Assembly: GCF_050948175.1 (NCBI RefSeq)
Contig: NC_135200.1
Coordinates: 11,585,001-11,649,000 of the forward strand
DNA: 64,000 bases
Reading direction: 5' to 3'
DNA from: Xylocopa sonorina
Lineage: Eukaryota > Arthropoda > Insecta > Hymenoptera > Apidae
The position numbers were made by a program, and so were the translations under genes. The notes under the pieces were generated by a model. That model was not told the origin of the DNA. It ran no database searches and saw only the letters and a list, made by a program, of their open reading frames with translations. Shown here one piece after another: positions 1-12,779 of this stretch (position 1 is the stretch's first letter; every line of letters begins with the position of its first letter).

Positions 1-705
1 ACCGCATTTACGCGTTATGCGGGGTGCGTGTTAGCTACGGATCCGACCACCTACTGGGTGTTTCGTAAATTTCGCCGCGCGCCCGCGTCCGACGCTTAGA
101 TCCCAACAGGAAACAGAAATCATAATTCCTCTTCGAGAATCTCCGTATCTCTTGTCAGAATATTCTAACCGAAAACAAAGCAAACGGCAGCTGTAAATTG
201 AAACAAAACGAATACGCGAGAATCGTCCGTAACGTGGAACGAGGAACAAATGCTGTTCGAAATTGAACGAGAAAATTGTTCCGTTCCGGACGACACGGGA
301 GGAGCCGACAGAGTTAGAGAACATTATCGACTACCCTGTCGAGACGGGGGCAGCTCTCGTCGCGAGCAGAAGATTGGAGGGGTTAAACGACGAGCCACTA
401 GAAAACAATCCCTCGGCCGCATTTGCGGATGCTCTTTTCTTCCCATTCCCTTTCCCTCCCGGCAATGTTTCTCCCTCGTCCCGTCTCTTTCCACCTTTCA
501 ACCCTTTCGACCAGCCTCCTCCCACCCTCTCGCGGTACCTCTCGCTCCGTTCTACGGCGCGCACTCGTTCGACTCGACAGATGGCTCGGTCGCGTTTTTG
601 TTTCAAGGCTCGCGCCAACAATCGTCGCATTACCGGAACAAAACGGCCCGACGATCGGCCCTTTGAAAAAAAGAAAAGCTGCGAGAGGCTCGAGTAGCGT
701 CGGTT

Positions 706-723
706 GGGGGAGGGAGGGGGGGG
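706..723 (+). repeat. G-rich tract, possible G-quadruplex
   Basis: Runs of 5, 3 and 8 guanines are separated by single adenines. Splitting the last run gives four G-tracts, so an intramolecular quadruplex is possible on the plus strand. A pyrimidine-rich stretch lies about 170 bases upstream. Confidence 0.5.
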
Positions 724-1071
724 ATCGCGACGGTTCAGGAAGTCCCGATCGACCACATCATCTCGTTAGAAGCACGCACCACATGTCCAAACATGGAGAC
801 AGAGAGAAAGAGGAATGGAAATATTACGCATTATTACGCGGCCTGTGCGAGAGACAATGACCCGATCGGGCGTACACGCGGCACGCGAATAATAATATTC
901 GTAACGAGTCCGAGTGTACTCGTGTGCCGGGACGCTTGTCGCAAGTGCAACGAGCCGACCGGACCGCGCGTATCGATTGTCTTCGCGACGGGTGTAATCG
1001 GTTCCCGATTGTTCCTCCACCCAATGGACGCATATGCTCCGTTCATGATCTCATGCCCGAGATTCTCGAGG

Positions 1072-1093
1072 ACACGTATACGTATATACGTGT
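1072..1093. repeat. Inverted repeat, 9-bp arms
   Basis: ACACGTATA and its reverse complement TATACGTGT flank a 4-nt centre (CGTA). Short symmetric elements of this size are expected by chance in 64 kb. Confidence 0.55.
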
Positions 1094-4000
1094 ATGCACG
1101 TGCTGTGCCCACGATCGATTAGGAAAAGTCTACGCTCGATGTAGATTTCGAATAAGGCAAACAAATTCCTGATACAAAGTCGTTCTATGTATAAACGATA
1201 AATGGTTATCAGTTTCAAGTGCCATTCATTTTCTACGAAATGTTGTTTACGATAAACAAAAGTTGGGGACCCTTCGAATCTGTCACGTTCCGAAAGACTA
1301 CCCCCAGACTAATATATCCACGCTTCGAACGGAGCTATTATCACGTAATTAAAAAGCGATCATTTTTACGATCATTTCCACCGACTTTCCATCCGGTTCC
1401 TCGACAGTCAACCCTTGTGCTCGAGCGCGTGCGCTCGTGTTTTCTTTTACGAGCTTCTTTCCCCTTAGACAAACATAGATAAACCGTCGCGAGCGTACGG
1501 GAAACCGTGGCCATTGAAACGAGCACGGTCTCGTTTCTTCCTTGGCAAATATTGTTTTCCATACACGCGATCGAAAGTCGCTCGTTTCTCTCAATGAGCA
1601 GAGTCGAAAAACGCATTAGCGATGCACGTGACGGTGCAGTTAGGGGGGTGGCATAGGACCGCGCCAATGTGACACAGACTCCCATGCCTCAGCCGTACCT
1701 ACGAGTTCCCATCGACTTGGAGCTCGTGTGCACGTGTGTGCAAGACACGACCACGCGCGCGCGCTCGCCACTGGGAATGTACGCGTGGATCGACACAGGT
1801 CACAGCCACGGAATCTCCCCTCTAATGGATTTCACTCATTTTTCTCCCCCGACAGCCTCGCGACCGACACCATCCCCTGCGACATCTCGAGCGCCTTCAC
1901 GGTTTATTCATTCGCTCGCGCCGAGTCGAAGGAGGCGACGACGCTCCAACCGCCTCGATCGGACGATTCTAGACGATACGCTTGACTCCTTTCTATTCGA
2001 GACTCGAGCCGATCTAAGTCCATTTTTTACATCGAGTGTTACACAATACTCTTTGGAACGTGGTGTATACGAGTGAAGTTCGCGGAAGGGTTGCTTTTCT
2101 TCCTCTATGCAATACTTTCGAACCTCTTCGAAATTCGCATCGTCACCAAATAATTGGGGACCAAAAGCTGGCTCAACGGTCACGATTCTCTCGCTGCGCG
2201 GTTATTATCGGACTATCGATAGCAGTGATAACGAGCAACCGTGGCGATGAATCGCCGCTGTGTGATCTTCGGGCTGCGTAATTTCGGCGGCTATGGCGTA
2301 ACACGGAAATGACAGAGGGCACGATTTTGGGCTAACTCCGCGATAATTCAATCGAACGGATTACGCGCGCGATTGTTCGCATTGAGTAATAAGAAAGGGA
2401 ACGCTGCGGTTAATTCCAGTTGATTGAAAAGCCATTCGTACAACAAGTTCGCGGAAACACGGTTCAAGAGCGAATTAGCAAATTTCCTCGTCTATTTTTT
2501 ACATCTATCACGCACCGCTAATCTTATCGTATCCGGCATACGTGAGTTTCTATCCGCACGATCGTGATCTGCCTTGCCTGACCCGAAATAAACGAATCGT
2601 GCTTTCTGATGCGGCGGATAACGCAGACAGTCGAATGCTCGTATCGAAGATACCTGATTTCTGATATCTTCGTACCGATGAAACGTTCGGTTACGTATTT
2701 GTGAACGTTCGTGTCGGCAATTTCGCGAGAATCGTCGTAACGTATGCATAAACGGTGCGCAACAACGACGCGCCTTTCGAAACTCGATTATCTTCGATAT
2801 CAGAAGGTTTATGTTAATTATTACGCTCTCTAAATCTACTATAGAGAAAGAAGTAGCTGCCTGTTACACGTGTACCTATCATAAGTAGAATATTTATCCC
2901 TGTTTATCCCCGAACAAACACGCGAGTACGATTTGCATCCGAAACAGATCGCGACTTGGTTAAAATAAAAACGCGGATAGGGGTCGCGGAATGCGACGCG
3001 AGTGAATTAAATTGAATGCGGCCCGCGAGCATCGAATGGCAGGCTGAAAAGAATGTAGGGCATCGTGCTGGGACCTAATCAGCGATCGTTCAGCGCGGCG
3101 ATTATCGGCGTAATTCTTCCTCCTATTATCAAGATGCCCGTGGAGGACTTTTTTTTTTCTACGTCGAAACGCAGTGGAAGCATGCGAGTTACGTAGCTTT
3201 TCGAGATTGCGTGCCGCGGCCTGTTCTCTTCCTGGCAAGGACGACTCGAGGAAGGCGGAGAGCGAGAAAAAAGCGTGCGAGGCGAGAAGGCGGGTGGCGA
3301 AGAGAGAGAAAGAGAGAGAAAAGGGAGGGCGAAAGAGTCGATAAGGCAAATGGCCACTTGGTGAAGTTCGCCGAACAAGAAACGACACAAATTACAGCTC
3401 CGCTTCTTTCTATCTTCCCCTCTCGTTGCCCTAACCCCCACCGCCACGCTTAGGTCCTCGTCTCTGTTTCCCTTTTCCTTTTCTTTGCTCCCACTTTCGC
3501 TCTGGAGGCTGACGACGGTACATAATCACACGGTTATGTGTACGTTTCAAACAATTCGCGAGATGCTATTATTCACGATCAAAAATCATTGCAACAACTG
3601 CTCTCGAAATGTCCGATTACTCGCAGAACGATCGACGAACCACGTTTCGATGGCCATCGATGGAAGATAAAGAATAATCGGTACTTACGATTACCGTGGA
3701 AAATCATGCCAATGGCGGACGGGGGTCACCGGCCAGGCAGAAGTCGTAAGGTCACCACTACGCGTTCGGAGACACCGTTCGAACTGGAGGCGCGTTTCGA
3801 GTCAGGTGGAACGAACGGGGAAGATAGAACGGCGGCATGCATAGCGGCCGAGTGTTTACCGAGGAATCAGCCCGGAAAGCGTTTTCGTTGGAAATCGTAC
3901 GAACGTGACGACACTTTCGCGTTATCTGATTCCATCCGTCCGGGCCACCCTTTGTCATTATCATGCCTGAGCGGCGCGAGCGGCTCGTTGCTCGAAAAGT

Positions 4001-5604
4001 TCGAACGGAATGACGCGTCCCCGGATAATTGATAACACCTGTCCTACGGTGTTACGTCAACGTCCGCGTGTGTCATAGATTAGCCGAAATAAAGGAATTC
4101 TTGTGTAACGATCCATTTAACCGACGATTCTGTATCGCTGCTTGATCGTTCGCGAACGATCCCGGTAATCCCGCTCGTTAACACCCACTGGAGGGGAGGC
4201 GGAGCGGTTCGAAATAAAATTCCAACGACGATTTCTATGAGCAATCGTTTTTAACGAGCAGCAACGCGGTTGTTATAAAGTTTTCTACAGGGAAGAATCT
4301 GGCCCCTTGAAGATAAATTGTATCGCGGTCTGGTCGTAACCGCAACTCGCTGTGACATCGAGAACGTATGGTAATGGCAACTAATGAGCAAGATATGATA
4401 GTGAGACGAACGTGTCAGTGGCTCGCAATGGCACCTCTCCTACTGGCACTGCGTATATTACCAAATTTAATTTTGTGCGTACGGTTTCCAGAATGAATCG
4501 GTGGCCTGATAATCTCGGAATCGGACTCGACGATACGGCCGATCGATTAATCAAAGCTTCTTACGTGAAATTTGATTGATACCCGCGGCTGAAAGTAGTA
4601 AGGCCGCGAAAACAAATCGTATCGAAGACGTTCACGCCGATCAAGGTTCAACTGACAATGAGTAATCACTTGTCGCGGGGACGAGGGGCCCGCCAGTCAT
4701 AACAATGTAATCGTGTCTGCCAAGTAGGGCACAATCTAGCGACGGGATGTGTGCTTCGTGTAAGTCGAGGCGAAAGGGTTGAATGATAATCCGCCGAATG
4801 AATCGCTCCATAGAGAACCTCTAATCCCCGGGACCACCTGTGCAGCGTGGGATCGTCGGATACCTCGTCTGATCTTCCTGAATGTGTCACGAGGGCTTCA
4901 GCAGCCTAAACAACCCGGCCGACATCGCGAGATAAAGAAGCACCGGCCTGGTACTCCGAGAAGCCTTTAGGGACACTCGTCGCCCTTGTTTGCGCTACGC
5001 CAGATAAAGCTGAAGAGGCCACGGTCGGTGACATCCGGGATCTTCGTGCACATCGCTCCGGTTTCCTGATTACCCCTCTCTTAACGATCCCCACTGTCCA
5101 CCGGGTATCACGATGGCTTCCTGCTAATTGCTTTCGTCGCCCTGCCGATTGTTTCCGTTTCGAGCCATCGTCGCGATCCGTGAGAACGATCGATTCGACG
5201 AACAAGCAGTTACGAGCACGATCGAAACGGTAACATATAGCGTAAAAATGAATATCTCCGTTCCTAGATACAGACTTCCTTTTTCCTGCAGATAAGAACA
5301 TTTGGGCGTCGACATCGTCGGGGGATCCACGATTAACTGACAGTACTCCCGACGAGCGAAGAGTGTAGCGGGTAGCTACTCGAAAATATTTTGAAACGGT
5401 CGTGAATCGCGCTGCTCGCTGCTCGGTGGGCAACTCGCGTTCGAAACCGTGTCTAGTAGAGCTCCGTGATTTATGCGAAGGACCACGAAGGACTCGAGGC
5501 GATCCTGGCTGGAGCACTTCGAGCAGTTGTGCGGCAGGCAGGCGTGAAATGAAGCTTCGAATTCGAGAGTGGTGCTCGCCTCTTCGGTGACACAGTAACT
5601 AAGA

Positions 5605-5623
5605 GGGGGGGGGGGGGGGGGGG
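5605..5623 (+). repeat. Uninterrupted poly(G) run of 19
   Basis: Nineteen consecutive guanines are followed directly by CCAATGAATG. Long pure G/C homopolymers are much rarer than A/T ones in insect genomes and can form quadruplexes. The length may be unreliable because such runs are hard to sequence and assemble. Confidence 0.9.
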
Positions 5624-5812
5624 CCAATGAATGTCCGAGTTCTTTATGGGGCAACCTGAGACCGCAGAGACGAACGTGGTCCAGGAGGACGTCCATCAAA
5701 GGGTTCCAAATAATTACCGCCTCTCCGGGTCGTGCAGCTTCGAGAAAAAAACGGGGATACGCGCCCCGCCGAAAGGATCGTACCACTTCCACGATGATAA
5801 GTCAGTGAAACG

Positions 5813-5852
5813 TTTTTTCTTTTTCTTTTTTTTTTTTCTCTTTCTCTTCCTT
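5813..5852 (+). repeat. T-rich polypyrimidine tract
   Basis: About 40 bases of T with scattered C, ending in CTTCC. It is followed by non-coding-looking sequence, and no AG acceptor with an open exon follows closely, so I treat it as low-complexity DNA. Confidence 0.75.
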
Positions 5853-8300
5853 CGTCACCGAAAAAAGAGCCTCCTTTCTTGACGCGGCTATATATCAGAT
5901 CCTAAGTCAATAACATCGGCCAATAAAATTTTCGTTTGTAAAAGGGAAACCGAAACGATCGGTTTTATTAACCTCGCCATCGGTAATGCTCTCGAAGAAA
6001 CGGTAAACAAGATAAAGAAACGCTTGAGAAGAGAAAAGGGAGAAGTCCCTTTCTTCCCATTTCTCCTCGTTTCGAGGGGGTGTATCATCGTTGCTCGAGA
6101 CGCGTTAACGAGAACCACAGCGACACAGGGAACGTTCGGTCGTATCTGCGGCCGGGCACCGCGTCGCGTCTTCGAGTTCCAAACTGTTTGATCGATGGAT
6201 CCAACGAGCCTCGGACCGGAAATTATGCGTCAACCTATCGTCCGCGCCGGAAGTGACGGCACGGCGCGGCACCGATCACGCCACTATCTGCCGCGTTTCG
6301 CTGATTGCATTTTCTTTCGTGCGCCGGGAAAACTTCCGGCGTGTTTGTTTTTCGCACGGTCGGCCGTCCTCGCAGGGCCGGCGACAATTTCCTTGGCCCG
6401 CGACAAAAAGTGTCCCTCTGCCATCTCTCGAGAGGCGAGGAACGTTTACAAAGGGGGCTGGAGGTAGTGGAGGGGGCCAAATAAAAGTGAAGCGACCACG
6501 AATTTATTCTGCGCCCCGTTTGCTCGTTCAACGGATGTCCTTATCTCTTTCGTTCCGTTCGCCAAAATAATTCCACGGTCGAGCGCTACGCAAAAACAGC
6601 GCCGGGGGATCTCGACGTTGGATTGATCGTATAGAGAAACGCGTCGCGTGCCGTCAGGAACGACGCGAGTTCCAGCCGCATTCATATTCTAATGACGACA
6701 TTGTAAGCGAGGTCAGATGTTGGTAACCATACGCCATTGTAGTCGATCTTCCAGGTTATCATCATAGTTGGTCATGTGTAACCTTAAGAATGGCGATCCG
6801 CCCACGGGAGCGTACCAAGGGGACCCGAAGTAGTCCTCCTCCGCGAAGAAACTGGATATCCCAGGGGGGGTCCAATTGAAAATAACGGTTGCTCCGTTCC
6901 GATTGATCCTGCGGAAGCTCGATGGAAGAGAGAAGCGTTTCCAAATACGTTATCTCGTTCTGCAAGCCTTCTCGTTCCACTCGTTTTCGTTAAAGCGTTG
7001 AATAAAAACTGAACCATAAATATTGCATGTGTTACCAGTTATCACGCGTGACGTACGATTACGCTTGCGATACAATTTCCTACTCCGCGTCACAGCTGTC
7101 GATAATAGAACGCGATTAAAGTAGATTCGTTTCGTGAAGCCAATTGGCTCATCAACATTTCAATTTCCGTCGACGAGCTGCTTGAGTGAGATAGCTCGTA
7201 AATAGTCGGCGCAATATCGGCGGAGGGGGTGCAATTTAAGGGCGAGCCAAGGTGGAAATAAACGCGAACGAGCTCGTTCGAGGAAGACACGGGGAAAGAA
7301 ATCGCGCTTCGAGGCTCGAAGGGGGCCGGGTGGAATCTCGACGGTAACCGGACAGGAACGAACTTTCGGATTAGGACGAAATAACTGGAATTACGGGCAA
7401 TCCGCGAGCTTCGAAGGACCGATAAATCAAGGGTGGAAGCACGAGCGTCCGGTTGCTCGTGCCATTGGCCCGGTACACGCAACAGAGAGCTGCTCGCGTC
7501 GCTTCTACAATAATGCTTCCCTGACAAAACGTTCCAACGATCGGACTGCAAAGAGTCCAGGGACATTTTTCGGGAAAATCTGGGCTATCCCAGGAACGGG
7601 CAGTTTACTTTCGTTGATCGAATCATTGAAAATATCAATATAAAAACCGTTGCGAGCTCACTTTTTAGTAAAATTCTAACTTTTGAAGTTCGTACACTAC
7701 ATTATTATCTGTATCCGAATTTCACTCGTCCAGTGATAATAAGATTAGCTACGATAATCAGACAAATCGAAAAATACGAATTCACCCGTGTTTGCCAGCA
7801 CGGTTTTCAATTGTTACAGAACCGTTCCACCGGCTCTCGATTCTCGAAAACAATTTACAATAATCGTCCCCGATTCCCGATATAGAGAAAGCGTTAACCA
7901 CCGTTCCGGAAGCGCGTGTTTCACGTAAACAATGGCTCGCGGCCAACAATGGGGAGGCATCTCGATTGGCAAGGTCCAACCGTAAATTACGATCGAGGGA
8001 TCCAGGCTCGAAAATGCTCGACGCTATCTACGATCACGAGCGGAGGACGACGCGGAGGAGAGACGGAGTAGAGAGGAGAGAAAAAAAGAATCAGCGGAGA
8101 ATCTGAACCGCCCAGCGGAGGGTAGATATGTTCCGTTGCATCTGTCGTCACGCCCTTTCCCCGCGTGCACGTGTGCGTGTGTTCGCGTGCGAAGTCACAT
8201 GTCGTCCGGAGACGCGTACGAGCACGGTCGGGGGATGTTTTTCAGTTTGGGCTCGAGGGGGAAAGGGGGGGCTAAATGTTTTATTACTTAATCATAACGC
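5853..8300. other. Gene-free spacer
   Basis: No gene recognised. The DNA is mixed in composition: 6120-6700 is CG-rich, and 7600-7800 is AT-richer. A run of seven G lies near 6865. Open frames up to about 158 codons on the minus strand (7090-7566) have no family motif and overlap equally open frames elsewhere. Confidence 0.6.
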
Positions 8301-8302
8301 TC

Positions 8303-8337
8303 GGGGGCGGGTTGCCGGGGAATCTGACGGGAGGGGG
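8303..8337 (+). repeat. Clustered G-runs (possible G-quadruplex)
   Basis: Five G-tracts of 5, 3, 4, 3 and 5 bases are separated by loops of 1, 5, 8 and 1 nt. One loop exceeds the usual seven-nt limit, so this is a near-canonical motif. A second G-rich stretch lies just upstream, near 8256-8272. Confidence 0.5.
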
Positions 8338-8445
8338 AGTTCAACTGTAAATTCGACGGGGCGAGGTAGAGAATTATGTTGCAACCCGATTATTCATACG
8401 CGTCGAATGGGCTTCGAAGGATAAGACGGTGGGTCCTCGATAAAT

Positions 8446-8463
8446 CACGGAGATATCTCCGTG
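8446..8463. repeat. Perfect 18-bp palindrome
   Basis: CACGGAGATATCTCCGTG reads the same on both strands and does not extend further. It is the longest perfect palindrome I noticed. It could be a dimeric protein-binding site or chance; roughly one such site per few windows of this size is expected at random. Confidence 0.85.
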
Positions 8464-11187
8464 GGATAAGAGGGAAACGTGGCGTGAACTACGTCGGACG
8501 AAGTTACGTAGGAGATGTTGTAAACGCGAGAATGAATATCGAACGGTTCCGTGAATCGCGAACAACAGGGGTGATTCTTGCGGCAGATACTGGCCGTGGC
8601 CTGATTCCGAGAGGCATGCTCCTCTCGTCCCCGAAAAACGCGAACAACTCAATTAGCTTGATAACCACGGGGGTGACTCGTGGCGGGGGCTGTTTTACGC
8701 GCGACGAGACATAGTGGATCCGACGAGAGGAGGCGAGACAGAGGGATGATAAAATGGAGGAGAGATTCAATGCGCATTGACGCGAGAACCACCGTGACAA
8801 AAGGGCTGAGGCATCCCCGGTTATTGTCGCTCGCGCCGCGTGAAATTCCACGCGTGTGTTGCCGCACGGATGCGTCTGTCTGCGTGTAGGAAAGTACACT
8901 ATATAACTACATTAGGGGTCGCAACCTTTCCCCCGTAGCACGCGCCAGCTGGCTCATTGTTAAATTACGGCCCCACCGATATCTGTTTGTCAACGGCGTA
9001 GAATCTCGATCGTAAAAATTTATTAACCACGTTTTGTCCTTCCACGCGCGATAACGCGACACGAGCTTGTCCGCTGATGTTTCGAGTTTAAGTCCGTTCG
9101 ATTCTATCGTCCCTGTCCTTTGACCTGGTGTAAATTAACAGATTTTTTACGAACACCTTTGTCAGCAGACATGGATATCATTTTTACCCTTTTCGGTATT
9201 TCTAAAGATATTGATTACCCTGCTGATTTATCCAATGCCTAATGAGAGAATTGGATGAATTTAAACGAAACACGTTACATCGACTTGGTAACGTGAAGCA
9301 CAGCGATTCGATTCGAGCAGGGACCCAGGATCTCTAGGCCACGCCAATGGAAGGATCATCCTCTAATGTATTTACACGGGGTGGAGACAGCGCCAGGAGC
9401 GGGGTAGTCTACGGGGCGAGATTTGTCACCCTGTACACGGGACGGTACGTGTCGTACACGGACCACGTTTGTATCACCATTGTCATCCGAGCTGAAAGAT
9501 TAAGCTAATTTCACACATGTCCGCCTGTTTCGCGCCATTCACCTACATCGACGCTTGACAGTTGACAGTGTCGCGTGACATAATATGAAACTATGCCCGT
9601 CTGATGAATGACTGCATCGAAGGAAGACGTTCAGGGCGACGACCATTATTCTCCGGGCAAATTAAACGCGACATTTGTCACTGGCGAACAGACGCGCGGA
9701 AGAGTTTGACAGTCGATATTCATTTATCAATTCTCCGAGGATTCGTAGGAATCCTGAGAAGTCTCGTCCGGTTTTACGGAAGCAGCCAGGAGGCGTAGAT
9801 AAAAATCAAAGAGGATCGAGACCGATGGGCAGTTGTCCGCGGGTGACGGCAACATCTGCTCGAACGTCCCGCTCGATTAGCTCGGGTCCTGTCCGGCTGA
9901 TCGTCGAAGCTTCGGAACACGCGCGAGATACGACTGCTATTTGCTTCTGGAAGAGGATCCCGCCCACATCCTTCGGGGTTTACAATTACATAACGTTCTA
10001 CATGTGTCTTACGAAGACGCTAACACGTGTCCCCGCGTCTCACATATTTCTTCCCGTCGTTTTCACCCATCATTGACTCGTCTTGTTTTACGTTCAGAAA
10101 AAAATAACAAGACGCGTCACGAGAAGAAACTGTACGAGCGTTCCTCTTCCTCTGGTCCTATCTCTGGGTACAGTAAATTTCTACCAACCGACAACGTCCA
10201 ATTAGCAAAACCGTGCCCACCGCTTGTCCACGCAGGGCGTAAAAGACAGAGGAACGAAGGGGGAGAAAAAACGAGACGCTAGGCCGTGTAATTTGGCGTT
10301 GGAGTCTCGGCTCACGGTGTTCTCTACATTCCCACGCGACCTACGACCTCTCGAATCTCTTGTACGGTCCCATCGCAGCTCCGAATAAGTACCAAAAGGA
10401 AAAAAATAAGAAAAAGAAAAAGAGGTAGGAGTTCTGGTAATGGTAGGAGGATTCCCGAGACCATCGCCACGGTCGTGTCCTGCGCAGTGTCATTTGACAC
10501 AGTCCTAAACCCGATTCGCGCCACAAGCCGATCCTCGCTCTTCTTCTTCGCCGTGTCCTTTCCTTCCTTGTTCTCCCCGACCCCTGGCCCCGCAGTCTCT
10601 TGCGAGGCTAGAGTTTTTGTCTCGCGTTCCCCGGTTCCCAAGCGGAGAACAAACGAGCGTTACCACACGTACACGCGTCGACTCGCATAACCACCACCGA
10701 CGTATGCCCACGCGAGTGCCCGTGCGACGCGCACAAGTACCCGCGCACAACCGATCCGGTGGTACGTAAATGAATCTCCGTGTGTACTGGTAACGAGACG
10801 CGTCGTCGTGTACGCGCGAATACACCCGCGGTTCTCACGCGAGAACGCGTACGTTCAAGGGTTGGAAACGAGTTCGCCGCGAAAACGCGCCGGCACTCTC
10901 GGGTGTGTTGAGCCGCGCGGTCGCGCGTCTACCGTGTGTGAAACTGCGAGAGGCTGCTGCTGATCACCATTCCCAGAGCGGAATTCAATTGTACGAGCGG
11001 TCCGCGAATCTCTCGTGAAGATAAGGAGACCCGCCATTCAGGGAAGAATGGGAGCGTGGCGTAGGAGGAGGGTTGGAAAGACATTCGAAGCCGAAAGACA
11101 CCACGGAGTCCACTGGGAAGATAATGAACCAACCCTCTTTTGTATAAGTTACTCGATAAGGTGGCTGCATTCCAGGGGACAATGTCC

Positions 11188-11210
11188 TTTTTTTTCGTTT
11201 TTTTTTTTTT
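11188..11210 (+). repeat. Interrupted poly(T)
   Basis: Two T runs (8 and 13) are separated by CG. It is low-complexity sequence with no adjoining poly(A)-tailed element visible. Confidence 0.8.
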
Positions 11211-12274
11211 GAGATGAACGAGTGTCTGTAGAAGAGGAGCCGTGAAAAAGTATACTGTTCCGCCTGAGAATTGGAGGCGAACCCGATATCCACTGATACC
11301 GAATTGAATTCCATCGCGCGTACGTATCCACCTTGCCAGAGGAGCGTTACCCTCGCGCACGTACCTCCGGGTGGACAAAATAGACGCAACAGTCGTACGT
11401 GCCTCGAAACGGCAACATGTTTCTTCGTGTACGTGTTTATTCTTTCCTCTGTCACTGTACACTGGTTTAAATATTGCGAGGTGTAGGATTGTCGAGTCGA
11501 TTGACAGGAAAAGAGGCACGCGGACCGCGCGTTGGAAGCTCCAGCGTGTCATCTCGTTCCCGTGAGATCATCTCGAGAGTAATAAACCAAGTACTCGAGA
11601 TACTGGACTATGTTGCGGTACGAGAGTGGTTCTCAGAACACCAGAGGTGTACCATTATGATAGGCAAGAAATATGTTAATGGGGCCGCGAGAGGAAGAGA
11701 TTATCCCGTGTTTATTAACGGAACGAGCGTATCGATTTTTACGAGCGAGGGCTGTCAATCTCGGTACCGCGGCGTAACATCGTCTTCGCGCGCGTAAATT
11801 TCCAGCATCGTAAAAGCCGAGTGTCCGTAGTCGCGATACACAAACAATCGGGCACAGTAAGAAGTATTGTGCGCGCGCCGTTGTACGAGGGCGATCGTAA
11901 AAACGGCGTCGCTATCGATAAATCTTTCGAGGCTGTCTAAACATCGATCTTACGATCGCGCGACGTGACCGGTTCTTTCTGCCGGCGGAATAAAAGCGAT
12001 CGAGCAGCCCGCGGAGGTGCTCCCGGGTGAACAAGGACAAGGGAGGAGGATAAGCGTTTCTCTTTAACCGCGAGCGGTAATTTAATCGCCTGCCCGTGGG
12101 TCGTTACGATCGCGGGCTGGTTTATGCAAAATTATGCGTCGGTCCTGCTCCAATGAAAATTCACATACCTACGCACACGTCATGCATTTCGTAGCCGATG
12201 CGGTACAACGTGTGCTGCAGGAACAACGTGGCAGCGCGCTAATGCGATAGACGTGCCGGAGGAGGGTAGTAGGG

Positions 12275-12288
12275 GGCGGCGGCGGCGG
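12275..12288 (+). repeat. (GGC)n microsatellite
   Basis: Just under five GGC triplets inside a G-rich stretch. It is short and not evidently coding. Confidence 0.7.
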
Positions 12289-12453
12289 TCGTGCGCGATG
12301 TGTCGTGTGTCGTGTGTAAGAGGTTTTCCTCCTTCGACGTTGTCGCAACGTCGTCGACTAGAAGTGGCAGCGCGAGGGTGACGAGGACGGAGACGTACGG
12401 CACGGAAAGCGATGGAAAGGGGCGGCAAGGGAACGTGGGGGATGGTTGTCGAA

Positions 12454-12475
12454 AGAGAGAGAGAGAGAGAGAGAG
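12454..12475 (+). repeat. (GA)n microsatellite
   Basis: About eleven GA units, flanked by further purine-rich sequence up to 12500. Confidence 0.9.
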
Positions 12476-12657
12476 GGGGAGAGAAAAAAAGGAAATCTGT
12501 AGAGCTAATTCGCGTGCGAGATAACGCGGTGGCCGAGTAAGGTTGTGTGTGCTATCGTTGAAATGGTCTCCGCCGAGTCACGGAGGGGGTTGGTCAGGGC
12601 AGGGAAAGGCCACTGTCGACTTATGCCAGGGGGTGGTAAGACGATCTTATCGCGGCC

Positions 12658-12776
12658 TCTCTCGCCTCCCTCCGTCTCTCTCCCTGTCCTTCCTCCTTCA
12701 TTTTTTCCTCCACCACCTTTCGCTCCCCTTCTTTCATCCCGCTCTTTCTTTCACCCCTTTCTCCCTCCCTCTCGCT
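12658..12776 (+). repeat. Polypyrimidine block
   Basis: About 120 bases almost entirely of C and T on the plus strand, starting about 180 bases after the GA repeat. The opposite strand is polypurine. Such tracts can form triplexes; no exon follows that I can support. Confidence 0.8.
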
Positions 12777-12779
12777 AAC

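Larger units (their letters stand above)
1..5604. other. Gene-free CG-rich spacer
   Basis: I recognise no gene here. The sequence is CpG-dense and stop-poor in several frames, so it carries open frames up to about 200 codons on the minus strand (4906-5517) whose Arg/Ser-rich peptides match no family I know. Visible structure is limited to a pyrimidine-rich stretch at 425-540, a G-rich tract at 706-723, a small inverted repeat at 1072-1093, a purine-rich run at 3237-3340 containing short GA repeats, and a pyrimidine-rich run at 3401-3503. The rest shows nothing I can annotate. Confidence 0.6.
8470..12450. other. Gene-free spacer
   Basis: No gene recognised. 9120-9290 is relatively AT-rich. 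10390-10430 is A-rich on the plus strand, so the minus strand there encodes a chance hydrophobic stretch. Long open frames at 10929-11552 (minus) and 9675-10076 (plus) overlap other open frames and show no motif. A short GTGTC-type repeat lies at about 12299-12318. Confidence 0.6.

Noticed and set aside
10324..10472. Minus-strand ATG peptide with a strongly hydrophobic segment, like a membrane anchor
   Set aside because: The hydrophobic residues come from an A-rich (minus: T-rich) low-complexity run; no other support.
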